Assembly: GCF_900129305.1 (NCBI RefSeq)
Contig: NZ_FQVB01000018.1
Coordinates: 1-64,000 of the forward strand
Direction: 5' to 3'
Source: Desulfacinum infernum DSM 9756
GTDB taxonomy: Bacteria; Desulfobacterota; Syntrophobacteria; Syntrophobacterales; DSM-9756
DNA length: 64,000 bases
The notes under the pieces are model-generated. The model ran no database searches and was not told the DNA's origin. It worked only from the letters and a program-made list of their open reading frames with translations. A program made the translations under genes and the position numbers. Positions 36,585-44,385 of this stretch are shown one piece after another (the first letter of the stretch is position 1; every line of letters starts with the position of its first letter).

Positions 36585-37052
36585 ATGTGTGACATCATTT
36601 GGTGCAAGGATTGCGACACGGTGAACTACCTCGACCCCTACTACTTTTGGAATTGGGAGGGGAAGATCAAGTGCGCCGGGTGTGAAAACGTCTACTATGT
36701 CTACATGATCCAGGGCCACATGTACAAAGGCCCGGACAAGAAGCCGGGGGAAAAGGAGGACATCCTGCCCGTCTATGCCGACAAGCCCAACCAGGGCTAC
36801 GAGCAGATTCTTCCCGGCACCGAGGGCAAGACCCGGCCCTACAACTGTCTTCCCCGCCACATCTATCTGGGAAGGGCGGACATGGTGAAGTTCAGCGCGC
36901 GAGGTCGCCCGGTCCGCGGCTGGCGCCCGCAGCCCCCGTCCACGGGAGTGGCGGGATCCTGCGGCTTTACCTGGGACATTCAGAAGCTTTCGCCCGAGGT
37001 ATGGGAGGAGTTCCAGGAGAAGCTCAAGAAGGGCGAAGTGAGTGACTGGTAA
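36585..37052 (+). CDS. Small zinc-ribbon protein of the CoA-transferase cluster
   Basis: A 155-residue protein of unknown function. C7-x-x-C10 (WCKDC) and C30-x-x-C33 (KCAGC) form an apparent zinc ribbon spanning residues 1-40, rich in Trp and Tyr (YYFWNW). The rest is a polar, Pro/Gly-rich domain containing YNCLPRHIYLGRADMVKFSARGRPVRGW and one more Cys near the end (GSCGFTW). It is not a DUF35-type thiolase partner as far as I can tell. It follows the second CoA-transferase by 15 bases with GGGAGGAA before the start, so it is part of the same operon and may be an accessory subunit. Confidence 0.75.
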   Translation: MCDIIWCKDCDTVNYLDPYYFWNWEGKIKCAGCENVYYVYMIQGHMYKGPDKKPGEKEDILPVYADKPNQGYEQILPGTEGKTRPYNCLPRHIYLGRADMVKFSARGRPVRGWRPQPPSTGVAGSCGFTWDIQKLSPEVWEEFQEKLKKGEVSDW

Positions 37053-37072
37053 AAGAAAGGAGTGGTGCGACC

Positions 37073-37300
37073 ATGGCAGAGCTGACTCCAAGACAGTTCC
37101 TGGACACCGTCCTGGTGCCGGAAAAGCAAAGCGACCATATCTGCTGGCAGTGCGCGCATTTGAAACCCGTTCTCAAGGGTTCCAAGTTCCCGCCGGCGGA
37201 CATCATCGGCTGGTGCAAGAAGATCCACTGGCCCCACTATTGGTGCGTGGCGGACTTCAACGTGGTGAAGAAATGCTATGCCTTTGAATCCAAAAAGTAG
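37073..37300 (+). CDS. Cys-rich small protein (75 aa), CoA-transferase cluster
   Basis: A 75-residue protein with five Cys: C24-x-x-C27 (ICWQCAHL), C48 (WCKK), C58 (YWCVADF) and C68 (KKCYAF), spaced to bind one zinc or an Fe-S cluster. Composition is aromatic and basic, with no signal peptide. No family is recognised. AAAGAAAGGAGTG precedes ATG 37073, 20 bases after the zinc-ribbon gene. Its position within the operon suggests an accessory role with the CoA-transferases. Confidence 0.65.
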   Translation: MAELTPRQFLDTVLVPEKQSDHICWQCAHLKPVLKGSKFPPADIIGWCKKIHWPHYWCVADFNVVKKCYAFESKK

Positions 37301-37307
37301 GGCGGCC

Positions 37308-37598
37308 ATGCAACAAGTGACTTTGGAACAGGCACGGATCATGGCGACGCAGGAACTGGAGCACCTGAAGTCCATGGTGCTCACCTGGAAGGCCAGCTAC
37401 CAGGGCATGGCCGGCGACGAGGGGGACAACGACTTCCTGGTCCTGGAGTTCGTCCAGGAGATCGAGGAGTACATGGTTCCCTTCGTCCGGCGGATGCACG
37501 TGACCGAGCAGTTGACCGACCAACAGGTGAGCGACTTTCTGGACTTCTGCTACATGCAAGCCAAGGACCTGCGGGCGTCTTTCAACAAGGAGGGTTAG
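37308..37598 (+). CDS. Small acidic helical protein (96 aa), CoA-transferase cluster
   Basis: A 96-residue, largely helical acidic protein (MQQVTLEQARIMATQELEHLKSM...; EFVQEIEEYMVPFVRRMHV) with a single Cys near the end. No motif or family is recognised. The start is uncertain: ATG 37308 lies 7 bases after the preceding stop with only GGCGG upstream. An in-frame ATG at 37278 would overlap the previous gene. It is followed after one base by the next small gene, so translation is probably coupled throughout. Confidence 0.6.
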   Translation: MQQVTLEQARIMATQELEHLKSMVLTWKASYQGMAGDEGDNDFLVLEFVQEIEEYMVPFVRRMHVTEQLTDQQVSDFLDFCYMQAKDLRASFNKEG

Positions 37599-37599
37599 C

Positions 37600-38019
37600 A
37601 TGCCCGAAAAATGCCGAGTGAGTGTGTGCGGATTCGACCCCATGCTGGTCAGGGGTTACGTGAAGACGGGCTACCGGGCCCTTTGGTGGTACCTGCCCGA
37701 TGATGTGTACAATGATTTCAAGGTCAAGCCCGGCGACAAGGTGATCGGGCGGCTCTTGGCCGTCTACAACCCCAAGGGGGAGAAGACGGCGGAGCCCAAC
37801 GAGGACTTCCGCTGGGAAACCTCCAAGGAAACGGGTTACGCGGTGGTGCTTCCTCCCGAGGTGATCACCAAGTACGAACTCACCGAGTTCCATTTCATCG
37901 AGCTGGTGATCAACAAGATCAACGAGCAGGATGTGTATCCCGGTGAGGAAAAGAAGACCAAGTGGTGGCCCACGGAAAAGATGAAACTCAGCTACTTCCT
38001 GCCCTATGCGGCGCCCTAA
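37600..38019 (+). CDS. Small protein (139 aa), CoA-transferase cluster; AbrB-like segment possible
   Basis: A 139-residue protein starting MPEKCRVSVCGFDPMLVRGY. A central stretch, YNDFKVKPGDKVIGRLLAVYNPKG, looks like the AbrB/SpoVT swapped-hairpin pattern, but the match is by eye and weak. Two N-terminal Cys (C5, C10) may bind metal. AAGGAGGG precedes ATG 37600. It is the last gene of the tight cluster: the following metallo-beta-lactamase gene comes after 148 bases. Function unknown; an accessory or regulatory role is equally possible. Confidence 0.6.
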   Translation: MPEKCRVSVCGFDPMLVRGYVKTGYRALWWYLPDDVYNDFKVKPGDKVIGRLLAVYNPKGEKTAEPNEDFRWETSKETGYAVVLPPEVITKYELTEFHFIELVINKINEQDVYPGEEKKTKWWPTEKMKLSYFLPYAAP

Positions 38020-38167
38020 GCGCGCGAACGCGGGCCCTCCATCATCGGCTCCGGCCGGATGGTGGAGGGCCGTTTCCGTTGCGTCCCGCCATCAATCACT
38101 TCGCGCCCGCCGTGTGCATAGGAAACGAACCGGACGATTCCTGCACCCCAAGGAGCGAAAGGATCCC

Positions 38168-39418
38168 ATGATGCACCCCATGCCCCAGATCCCCAAGGAC
38201 GACAACCTGAAATGCACCCCCTATGATCTGGAAAAACCGACGCAAGCCTGGACCCGACTGTCCGAGCTTTTCGAGCTTGAAGATCCGCTTTTGGAACGAA
38301 CGTTTTTTCTGGAAGGCTATGACTTTTCGTCCAATGTGTACGTCGTGGAAGACGACGGCTTCACCATCATCGACCCGGGAAACGATTACACGGCTTTTTT
38401 GCAATTTTTTGATCTGGGGTTCGATCCGGCGCAGGCGAAACGCGTCTGGGTGACCCACGGTCATTTCGATCACGCCATGGGGGTCCTGGAGCTCGCCAAG
38501 TACAAGGCGATCCGGGAAAAGGCCGCCATGGAGGTGGTGATGCACGAGGCGGGCCCCGAGGAGCTCAAGAAGAATCTTGAGGAACTGGGCTTTCCGGTGC
38601 GCCTTGTTCGCGGAGGAGAAACCTTGTCCACGGGACGGTTTCAGCTGGAAGTGATTTACACCCCGGGGCATACCGCGGACGGAGTCTGTTTTTTCCACCG
38701 GGATTCGGGCGTCCTTTTCAGTGGGGACGCCGTGTTGCCCCACGGCCTTTCCGCGCCCGACAAGCACGGAGGCGGGCGGCTCGATCATCTTCTCTTTGCC
38801 TTACGGGAACTCTTGGAACTTCCCGTCACCCATCTTCTGCCCGGCCACGGATGGCCGGTCAAGGACCTGGGCAAGAGGGTGGTGGAGGCCAGCTATGAGG
38901 AGATGATCAAGCACATGATCGGAGCCGAGGCGGAAGTGTCGTGCGAGGTGGCGGCTCGACACCTGATCGGAAAGGGCCTGCTGGTGGAGGCCTTGTATTG
39001 CGCGGACAAGGCCTTGCGGTTCCAGCCCGGGGATGCCCGGGCCCTTCGCATCAAGGTCATGTGTCTCAATGATATGGGACGTTTCGAGGAGTCCCTGGTC
39101 GCCGTCTCCGAGCTGGAGGCCCTGGTGGGGACATCGGAGGATGCGGACCCGGTTTTCGTAAAGACCGCCCGCGGCTACGCCCTCATGGGCGTGGGGCGAT
39201 ACGCCGAGGCGTTGGATCACTTTGACGCGCTGCTCCAGGAGAACCCGGAACTCAAGGATGTGCAAATGTACAAGGGAATGGCGCTCTACCTTTCGGGGCG
39301 TCAGGAAGAGGCTCTGGATATCGAGGTTTTTCAAGAAGAATTCGTGGGTCGATTCAAGGAAGAGTTTCTCAAGAAAGCAGAGGCCCGGAAGGAGTCGGCC
39401 CAAAACCCGTCCCGCTAG
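38168..39418 (+). CDS. Metallo-beta-lactamase-fold hydrolase with C-terminal TPR-like repeats
   Basis: A 416-residue protein. Residues about 40-260 are an MBL domain with all metal ligands visible: WVTHGHFDHAMG (H-x-H-x-D-H), YTPGHTADG, FSGDAV and LLPGHG. The C-terminal third has TPR-like repeats (ALYCADKALRFQPGDARALRIKVMCLNDMGRFEESLVAVSELEAL; ARGYALMGVGRYAEALDHFDALLQENPEL). Such hydrolases often act as thioesterase, glyoxalase II or lactonase, and a CoA-thioester hydrolase would fit the neighbouring CoA-transferases (inference). ATG 38168 has AAAGGA 6 bases upstream; the next codon is also ATG. Confidence 0.88.
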   Translation: MMHPMPQIPKDDNLKCTPYDLEKPTQAWTRLSELFELEDPLLERTFFLEGYDFSSNVYVVEDDGFTIIDPGNDYTAFLQFFDLGFDPAQAKRVWVTHGHFDHAMGVLELAKYKAIREKAAMEVVMHEAGPEELKKNLEELGFPVRLVRGGETLSTGRFQLEVIYTPGHTADGVCFFHRDSGVLFSGDAVLPHGLSAPDKHGGGRLDHLLFALRELLELPVTHLLPGHGWPVKDLGKRVVEASYEEMIKHMIGAEAEVSCEVAARHLIGKGLLVEALYCADKALRFQPGDARALRIKVMCLNDMGRFEESLVAVSELEALVGTSEDADPVFVKTARGYALMGVGRYAEALDHFDALLQENPELKDVQMYKGMALYLSGRQEEALDIEVFQEEFVGRFKEEFLKKAEARKESAQNPSR

Positions 39419-39474
39419 AACCCACAACCGGCACAGGGATCTGAGGGTGCCGGGACGAAAGATATTCGAGTCCG

Positions 39475-39921
39475 ATGGCTTTAAACAGGGAGCCGCCCAC
39501 TATAGTTGTGTGGATATCCCAGCCGGAGACGCGCGACCATGTGCTCGGGGTCCTGGCTCGCAATGAGTATCGGGCGCGGGCCGTGGAATCGGAAGCGGAC
39601 CTCTTGCAGGAGCTTTCACCGGCCAGGCGCGGGATCGTGTTTCTGGACAGCGGGATCATCCAACACTACGGACCCACGCTCTACAGCCGGATTCGGCGGG
39701 CGTGTGCGGGCTGCCGCATGATTTTGCTCTGCAGCCGCGAAAGCCGCACGCTCATCCGGGAAGCCATGGAGGCGGGCGTCTACGGGTGTGTGGTGGAACC
39801 CTACGCGCCGTGGGAGATGGAAACCATGGTGCGTCACATCCTGGCGGACTTTCCCGAAGATGCGGCTAGGCCCACCGATTCGAACCGGCCGGAAAAGGAG
39901 GACGCCGGACGCCCCTCCTGA
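39475..39921 (+). CDS. Degenerate receiver-domain protein
   Basis: A 148-residue CheY-like domain. Order is right: PTIVVWISQPETRDHVLGVLARNEY, GIVFLDSG with a phosphoacceptor-like Asp, CRMILLCSRES, and EAGVYGCVVEPYAPWEME. The conserved acidic pair after strand 1 is absent and the invariant Lys of KP is Glu (VVEPYAP). Phosphorylation is therefore unlikely; it may be a pseudo-receiver binding a partner or ligand. A short Pro/Asp-rich tail follows (about 130-148). It lies 56 bases after the MBL gene and before a repeat-rich gap. Confidence 0.7.
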   Translation: MALNREPPTIVVWISQPETRDHVLGVLARNEYRARAVESEADLLQELSPARRGIVFLDSGIIQHYGPTLYSRIRRACAGCRMILLCSRESRTLIREAMEAGVYGCVVEPYAPWEMETMVRHILADFPEDAARPTDSNRPEKEDAGRPS

Positions 39922-40068
39922 CCTATTCCCCTCCTTGCAAAAAAGAACCCGCCGTAACTGAAGCGCTACGCCTGTCGGATCAACGAATCTGTCTTGGAGT
40001 CCCGGATGGCTAGGAGCTTGTCCGACAATGGCTCTCCGGCTCGAGATGCCGGAGATTTGGGTTGCCTT

Positions 40069-40191
40069 CGTAGCCGCGGGGCTTCAGCACCGCGGAAAGG
40101 GGACATCGTAACCCCATGAAGTCATAGGGAATACCCGAAGGTCTGCCCGAAGTTCGAGGATTGCTCCGCAGCCCTAAAGGGCTGCGCTACG
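40069..40191. repeat. Dispersed repeat family B, copy 2
   Basis: Arms TAGCCGCGGGGCTTCAGCACCG (shown in part) and CCGCAGCCCTAAAGGGCTGC bracket the core with 'CCATGAAG'. It lies in the repeat-rich gap 39922-40550, which also contains a family D hairpin (40251-40274) and a family C element (40337-40360). Confidence 0.75.
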
Positions 40192-40336
40192 AAAAAAGCG
40201 GTCATGCCCGGAGTTCTCAGACGGGCTCCAGGGATGGTGATACGGGGGATAGGAGCGAAAGATCCTTCGCTCCTATTCAGTGTTCGCCCGTCATCGTCCA
40301 TGAAGCGGTGATCCGGGTCTTACAGCAAATTATAGG

Positions 40337-40360
40337 CTCCCGCTTGCGCGGGAGTGACGG
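40337..40360. repeat. Dispersed repeat family C, copy 1
   Basis: CTCCCGCTTGCGCGGGAGTG followed by ACGG. Related copies lie at 42748-42771 and 61264-61289, all with the CCCGC-N-GCGGG hairpin and the GTCA/GTGACG edge common in bacterial intergenic repeats. Confidence 0.7.
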
Positions 40361-40512
40361 TTTCGGGAGTTGTTGGAGAGCCTCCGCGGGAATTTCAGTG
40401 GGCAATGCGGAGGAATCGACACCGATGGCTTCGTCCTCTTGGGCGGGAACTCTCCCCCTTTTCAAAGGTGCACGGGGGAACGCCGTTGGCTGCAGCGGGG
40501 AGACCCACGACT

Positions 40513-40542
40513 AAAAGGGGCGGTTGGGGAACCGCCCCTTTT
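40513..40542. terminator. Intrinsic terminator downstream of the AOR gene
   Basis: A strong hairpin: AAAAGGGGCGGTT (40513-40525), loop GGGG, AACCGCCCCTTTT (40530-40542). It lies 8 bases after the aldehyde oxidoreductase stop (minus strand) and has T/A runs on both sides, so it works in either direction. Confidence 0.9.
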
Positions 40543-40550
40543 TCGTGCGG

Positions 40551-42288
40551 CTACCAGTTGAAGACTTGATCCAGATCTTCGTCCGGAACGTCGAAGGTCA
40601 CGTTGTGCGGCGGGATGGGTTCGTTCTTGAAGTAGTCCGGCAGGCGATCGTGCTTGGACGTGAAGCCGGCCTTCAGGTTGAATTCCCGTTCCATGGCCAG
40701 TACCTTCTTGCCCAGCTCGGTCACATCATCCGCCGTCATGTTCAGACCGTAGAAGGCGTTGATCATGTCGATCAAAGCCTGGAAGGTTTCGGGCTGGTCC
40801 ATGATGGCGAAGGCGATGAACAGGCACATGCCCGTGGAATCGATGGCCGCCGTGGCGATCTGAAGGTTCCGGGAAAGCTCCACCTGGCCTTGCGGGGAGA
40901 GGGGATCCACGTCGCCGCCCACCTTCAGGATGTTGGTGGCGACGGCGTAACCCGCCGTGTGGTCGGCCCCCATGGTGCTGGTGGCGTAGGTGACGCCGAT
41001 GCCCTTGACGGCCCGGGGATCGTAGGCGGGCATGGCCTGGCCCTTGACCACCGGCACGCGTTCCACGCCGAAGACCTTGCCGGTGACCGCCGCGCCGCTT
41101 CCCAGGATGCGTCCCAGGGGCGTGCCCTTGCCCACTTCTTTCACCAGCTCGATGGCCGCCTGGGCGTCTCCGAACTTGGCCAGTCCGGCGTCCATGGCCA
41201 CGGCGATGGTGGCGCCCATTTCGATGGTGTCCAGCCCGATGTCGTCATCCAGAAAGTCCAGCTGGGCGATGGCGTCCAGATCGTCGATGCCGCAGTTGCC
41301 GCCGTGGGCCCAGACGGTCTCGTATTCGGGCTGCTTGGTCACGTAGTTGCCGTCCTTGTCCACGTAGACGCCCGAGCAGCGGATGACGCAGCCTCGGTGG
41401 CAGCCGTGGGTGGGGTTGCCGCCCCGGGCCTTTTCCGTTTCCGCCTGGGTCTCGCCGCTGATCTTGGCGGCTCCGGCGAAACGGCCTTCCTTGAAGTTGA
41501 AGGTGGGGTAGGCGCCGGCTTCGTTGATCACGTTGGTGAGGACGTTGGTCCCGTAGGCGGGGAGTCCTTCGCCCGTCACCGGGTGTTTGCGAAGCCCTTC
41601 CACGAAGCGCTTGTTGGCGTCCTTGAAGGCTTCCGGGTCCTTGGGCGAGCGCATCTTCATGCCCGTATCGTCCAGGACGATGAGCTTCACGCCCTTGGAT
41701 CCCATGACGGCTCCCACGCCCCCGCGGCCCGCGTGGCGCGTGGGCCGAAGTTCCGGATCCGTGCAGGCGATGGAGGCGGCGCCCAGCTTCATCTCGCCCG
41801 CCTGGCCGATGGAGATGCAGGCGATCTTGTCACCGAACTCTTCCTTGGCCTTTTCCACCGTCTTGTAGTTGCCCAGCCCCTTGAGGTCGTTGGCGGGAAG
41901 GACCTTTACGCCGTCCTTGTTGATGAAGACCTTGTAGAGCGTGTCATCCTTGGGTTTGCCTTCCAACACGATGGCCGCATAGCCCAATCGTCCCAGGACC
42001 TGCGCCGCCTGACCGCCCGCGTTGGCTTCCTTGATGCCGCCGGTGAGGGGGCTCTTGCAGCCCACGGAAATGCGGCCGCTCATGGCACCGGCGCTCCCGC
42101 TCAGGAGTCCCGGGGCGATCACCAGCTTGTTCTGGGCGCTCAGGGGATGACAGGTGGGCGGCACCTCCTTGGACACGATGGCCGACGTGAGGGCACGCCC
42201 CCCCCAGCCCCGCATAGTCTCCAACAGGTTCCACCGAAACCTTGGGGCCTCCCTCGGCTCCCATGTCGATACGCAAGATCTTGTCCAT
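40551..42288 (-). pseudogene. aor: Aldehyde:ferredoxin oxidoreductase (AOR family), frameshifted at a G8 tract
   Basis: Tungsten/molybdenum bis-pterin enzyme that oxidises aldehydes with ferredoxin. ATG 42288, preceded by AAAGGAGG, begins MDKILRIDMGAEGGPKVSVEPVGDYAGLGG. Those codons are in a different frame from the rest (RALTSAIVSKEVPPTCHPL... onward). The shift falls in a run of eight C on the plus strand (42198-42205), where seven would restore one frame. The rest is intact, about 550 residues, with pterin-loop motifs (GAMSGRISVGCKSPLTGG; HAGRGGVGAVMGSKG), the cluster ligands CHRGCVIRC (C-x3-C-x3-C) and a late Cys (TGMCLFIAF). It may be sequencing error, phase variation or decay. A terminator follows. 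Confidence 0.8.
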
Positions 42289-42483
42289 GGCATCCTCCTT
42301 TAAGGTAAGGGACATGATGAAAGGGTCCGGAACCACTTGCCGTCTCAAAGACTCATCGCCGGGACCGTGGCAGGGCCCGATACATGAACATCAAACGCTG
42401 CGCGGTACCAGAAGCCGGACTTTCCGCGCATTGTCTGTAGGATCGCCCGAAGGCACTGATACTATGTAACGATTTTCGGATAC

Positions 42484-42498
42484 GCTGTAAATCTGCCA
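42484..42498 (-). promoter_or_regulatory. Weak sigma-54-like motif upstream of AOR
   Basis: On the minus strand TGGCAGATTTACAGC has GG-N10-GC spacing. The -24 half (TGGCA) is good and the -12 half (CAGC) poor. It would give a roughly 180-base leader before ATG 42288. Confidence 0.25.
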
Positions 42499-42573
42499 AA
42501 AAAGGCATAACGCCCTCTTCCCGTCGGCTTTTTGTCCCGACGAGAACACAAGAAGAAGCATAAGGGAAAGAAG

Positions 42574-42603
42574 ATCCCCGATTCCCAAGCGGGAATCGGG
42601 GAT
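42574..42603. repeat. Large perfect inverted repeat
   Basis: Arms ATCCCCGATTCCC (42574-42586) and GGGAATCGGGGAT (42591-42603), loop AAGC. It lies in the 547-base gap 42289-42835 between AOR and the alcohol dehydrogenase, which also holds a family C repeat. I see no gene there. Confidence 0.85.
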
Positions 42604-42747
42604 GCGGACCCCGCCAATCTGAAAGTCCAAAGGTGCCTGTCCGACAATGACTGATTTGCACCGGTTAACGGCCATTCGTCATCCCTGCGAAGCTTGTCCC
42701 CGGCCTGAACGGGGAGCGGGGATCCAAAATGTTCAGAACGTTATGGA

Positions 42748-42771
42748 CACCCGCTTGCGCGGGAGTGACGG
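42748..42771. repeat. Dispersed repeat family C, copy 2
   Basis: CACCCGCTTGCGCGGGAGTG followed by ACGG, nearly the same as 40337-40360, just downstream (minus-strand sense) of the alcohol dehydrogenase gene. Confidence 0.7.
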
Positions 42772-42835
42772 TTGGAGGAGTTGTCAGACAGGCCCAAGAG
42801 CGCACGTGCGTTGCGCGCAGATTCAGACAGCAAAC

Positions 42836-44002
42836 TTACAAGGCATTCTTGTAAATTTGAATCACATCCTCCAAAGTGGGGCACCTGGGGTTGGTCAAGC
42901 CGCAAGCATCCTTTTGGGCGTTTTCCGCCATGGTGGGAATGTCCTCTTCCTTGACCCCCAGTTCGCTCAGCCCGCGAGGAATCCCCACATCTTGAGATAG
43001 GACCGTAATGGCCTCCAGGGCCTTTTCGGCTGCGGAGCGCGTGGACAGTCCGGTGACGTTTTCCCCCATGGCGACAGCTATGTCGACAAACCGGTCCATC
43101 TTGGCGATCAGGTTGAACCGCTGCACGTGGGGCAACAAGATGGCGTTGCAAACGCCGTGGGGCAGATCGTAGAAGCCGCCCAATTGATGGGCCATGGCAT
43201 GCACATGGCCCAGGCTCGCGTTGTTAAAGGCCATGCCGGCCAGGTATTCCGCATAAGCCATCTTGTCTCGCGCTTCCACATCGGATCCGTTGGCTACCGC
43301 GGCTCGAAGATTGTCTGCGATCAACTCAATGGCCTTGAGGGCGCAGGCGTCGGTGACGGGAGTGGCGATGGTGGACACATACGCTTCCACCGCGTGAGTG
43401 AGGGCATCCATGCCGGTGGCGGCTGTGAGAGCTGGAGGCATGCCCATCATGAGCAGCGGGTCGTTGATGGCCACATTGGGGGTGACCCTCCAGTCCACGA
43501 TGGCCATTTTGACCTTCGTGTCCGTGTTGGTGATGATGCAAAAGCGGGTCATTTCGCTGGCCGTTCCCGCTGTGGTGTTCACTGCAATGAAGGGCGGCAT
43601 GGGTTTGCTCGATTTGTCGATGCCTTCATAATCCCGAATGTGCCCGCCGTTGGTGGCGACGATGCCGATTCCTTTGGCGCAATCGTGGGCGCTTCCGCCT
43701 CCCAGTGAGATAATCAGGTCGCAGCCGTTTTCCTGAAAAATCTTGAGCCCGTCGTGGACGTTGACGTCGGTGGGGTTGGGCACCGTCTCGTCAAAAACCA
43801 CCACATCCAGCCCCGTGTCTTTCTTGATGATCTGAGTGATCTCATCGGCGATGCCTGCTGAAACGATTCCTTGGTCTGTACACAGAAAGGGCTTCTTTCC
43901 GCCCAACACCTTGATCTGATTGCCGATTTCCTTGTGAGCTCCAATGCCCATCAGAGTGACCGTGGGAATGTAGAATCCGTAAACCTGTTCTTTGACCGCC
44001 AT
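42836..44002 (-). CDS. adh: Iron-containing alcohol dehydrogenase
   Basis: A 388-residue group III NAD(P)-dependent alcohol dehydrogenase close to those of sulfate reducers (MAVKEQVYGFYIPTVTLMGIGAHKEIG). The nucleotide site is ISLGGGSAHDCAKGI, and PPFIAVNTTAGTASEMT follows. Iron ligands are visible in TGMDALTHAVEAYVS (Asp/His), LGHVHAMAHQLGGFYDLPHGVCNAILLP (His residues). It oxidises a primary alcohol to an aldehyde, or the reverse. GGGAGG precedes ATG 44002. It lies between the sigma-54 response regulator and the AOR gene on one strand, and a sigma-54-like motif lies 77-92 bases upstream. Confidence 0.95.
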   Translation of the reverse strand: MAVKEQVYGFYIPTVTLMGIGAHKEIGNQIKVLGGKKPFLCTDQGIVSAGIADEITQIIKKDTGLDVVVFDETVPNPTDVNVHDGLKIFQENGCDLIISLGGGSAHDCAKGIGIVATNGGHIRDYEGIDKSSKPMPPFIAVNTTAGTASEMTRFCIITNTDTKVKMAIVDWRVTPNVAINDPLLMMGMPPALTAATGMDALTHAVEAYVSTIATPVTDACALKAIELIADNLRAAVANGSDVEARDKMAYAEYLAGMAFNNASLGHVHAMAHQLGGFYDLPHGVCNAILLPHVQRFNLIAKMDRFVDIAVAMGENVTGLSTRSAAEKALEAITVLSQDVGIPRGLSELGVKEEDIPTMAENAQKDACGLTNPRCPTLEDVIQIYKNAL

Positions 44003-44078
44003 GATCTGTACCTCCCTGCAACATCTTTCAAACACCTGGGACGCGCACCTTCCCTGTGAAGGGCGCGCTGGCAGGGAG

Positions 44079-44094
44079 ATCAAGATCAGTGCCA
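44079..44094 (-). promoter_or_regulatory. Candidate sigma-54 promoter upstream of alcohol dehydrogenase
   Basis: On the minus strand TGGCACTGATCTTGAT has a perfect -24 half (TGGCAC) and TTGAT instead of TTGC(A/T) at -12. Predicted start about 66 bases before ATG 44002. It is supported by the adjacent NtrC-type regulator. Confidence 0.4.
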
Positions 44095-44385
44095 AGCGAA
44101 TAAAACCATTTGAAACAAGTGGTTACGTGATCAGGTCCGGAAAGGCCGTCCCCGTGCCTGGTCAGCATGACACAGGGAATGGGCTCCCGTCCCTTATGGA
44201 ACTTCGCACCGTGCTCCTGCCCCTTCCCCCATGTCCCGGCGGAAAAGACGGTCCTATCGGCCTTGAGCAAGGGGGCCTCAGCGTCGCATGAGATTTATCG
44301 ACGCAGATTCTCGGGCTGTATCCTTTTGTCCGGCGATCTCCGCGGGGTGTGCCAGAAAGTCACACGGGGTCTTGTCCCAGCAGGA

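Noticed and set aside
40551-42293. AOR as an intact gene starting at ATG 42293
   Set aside because: That frame begins MPWTRSCVSTWEPRE, which is not AOR-like. The AOR N-terminus MDKILRIDMG is in the neighbouring frame, with its own ribosome binding site, so the gene is frameshifted as sequenced.
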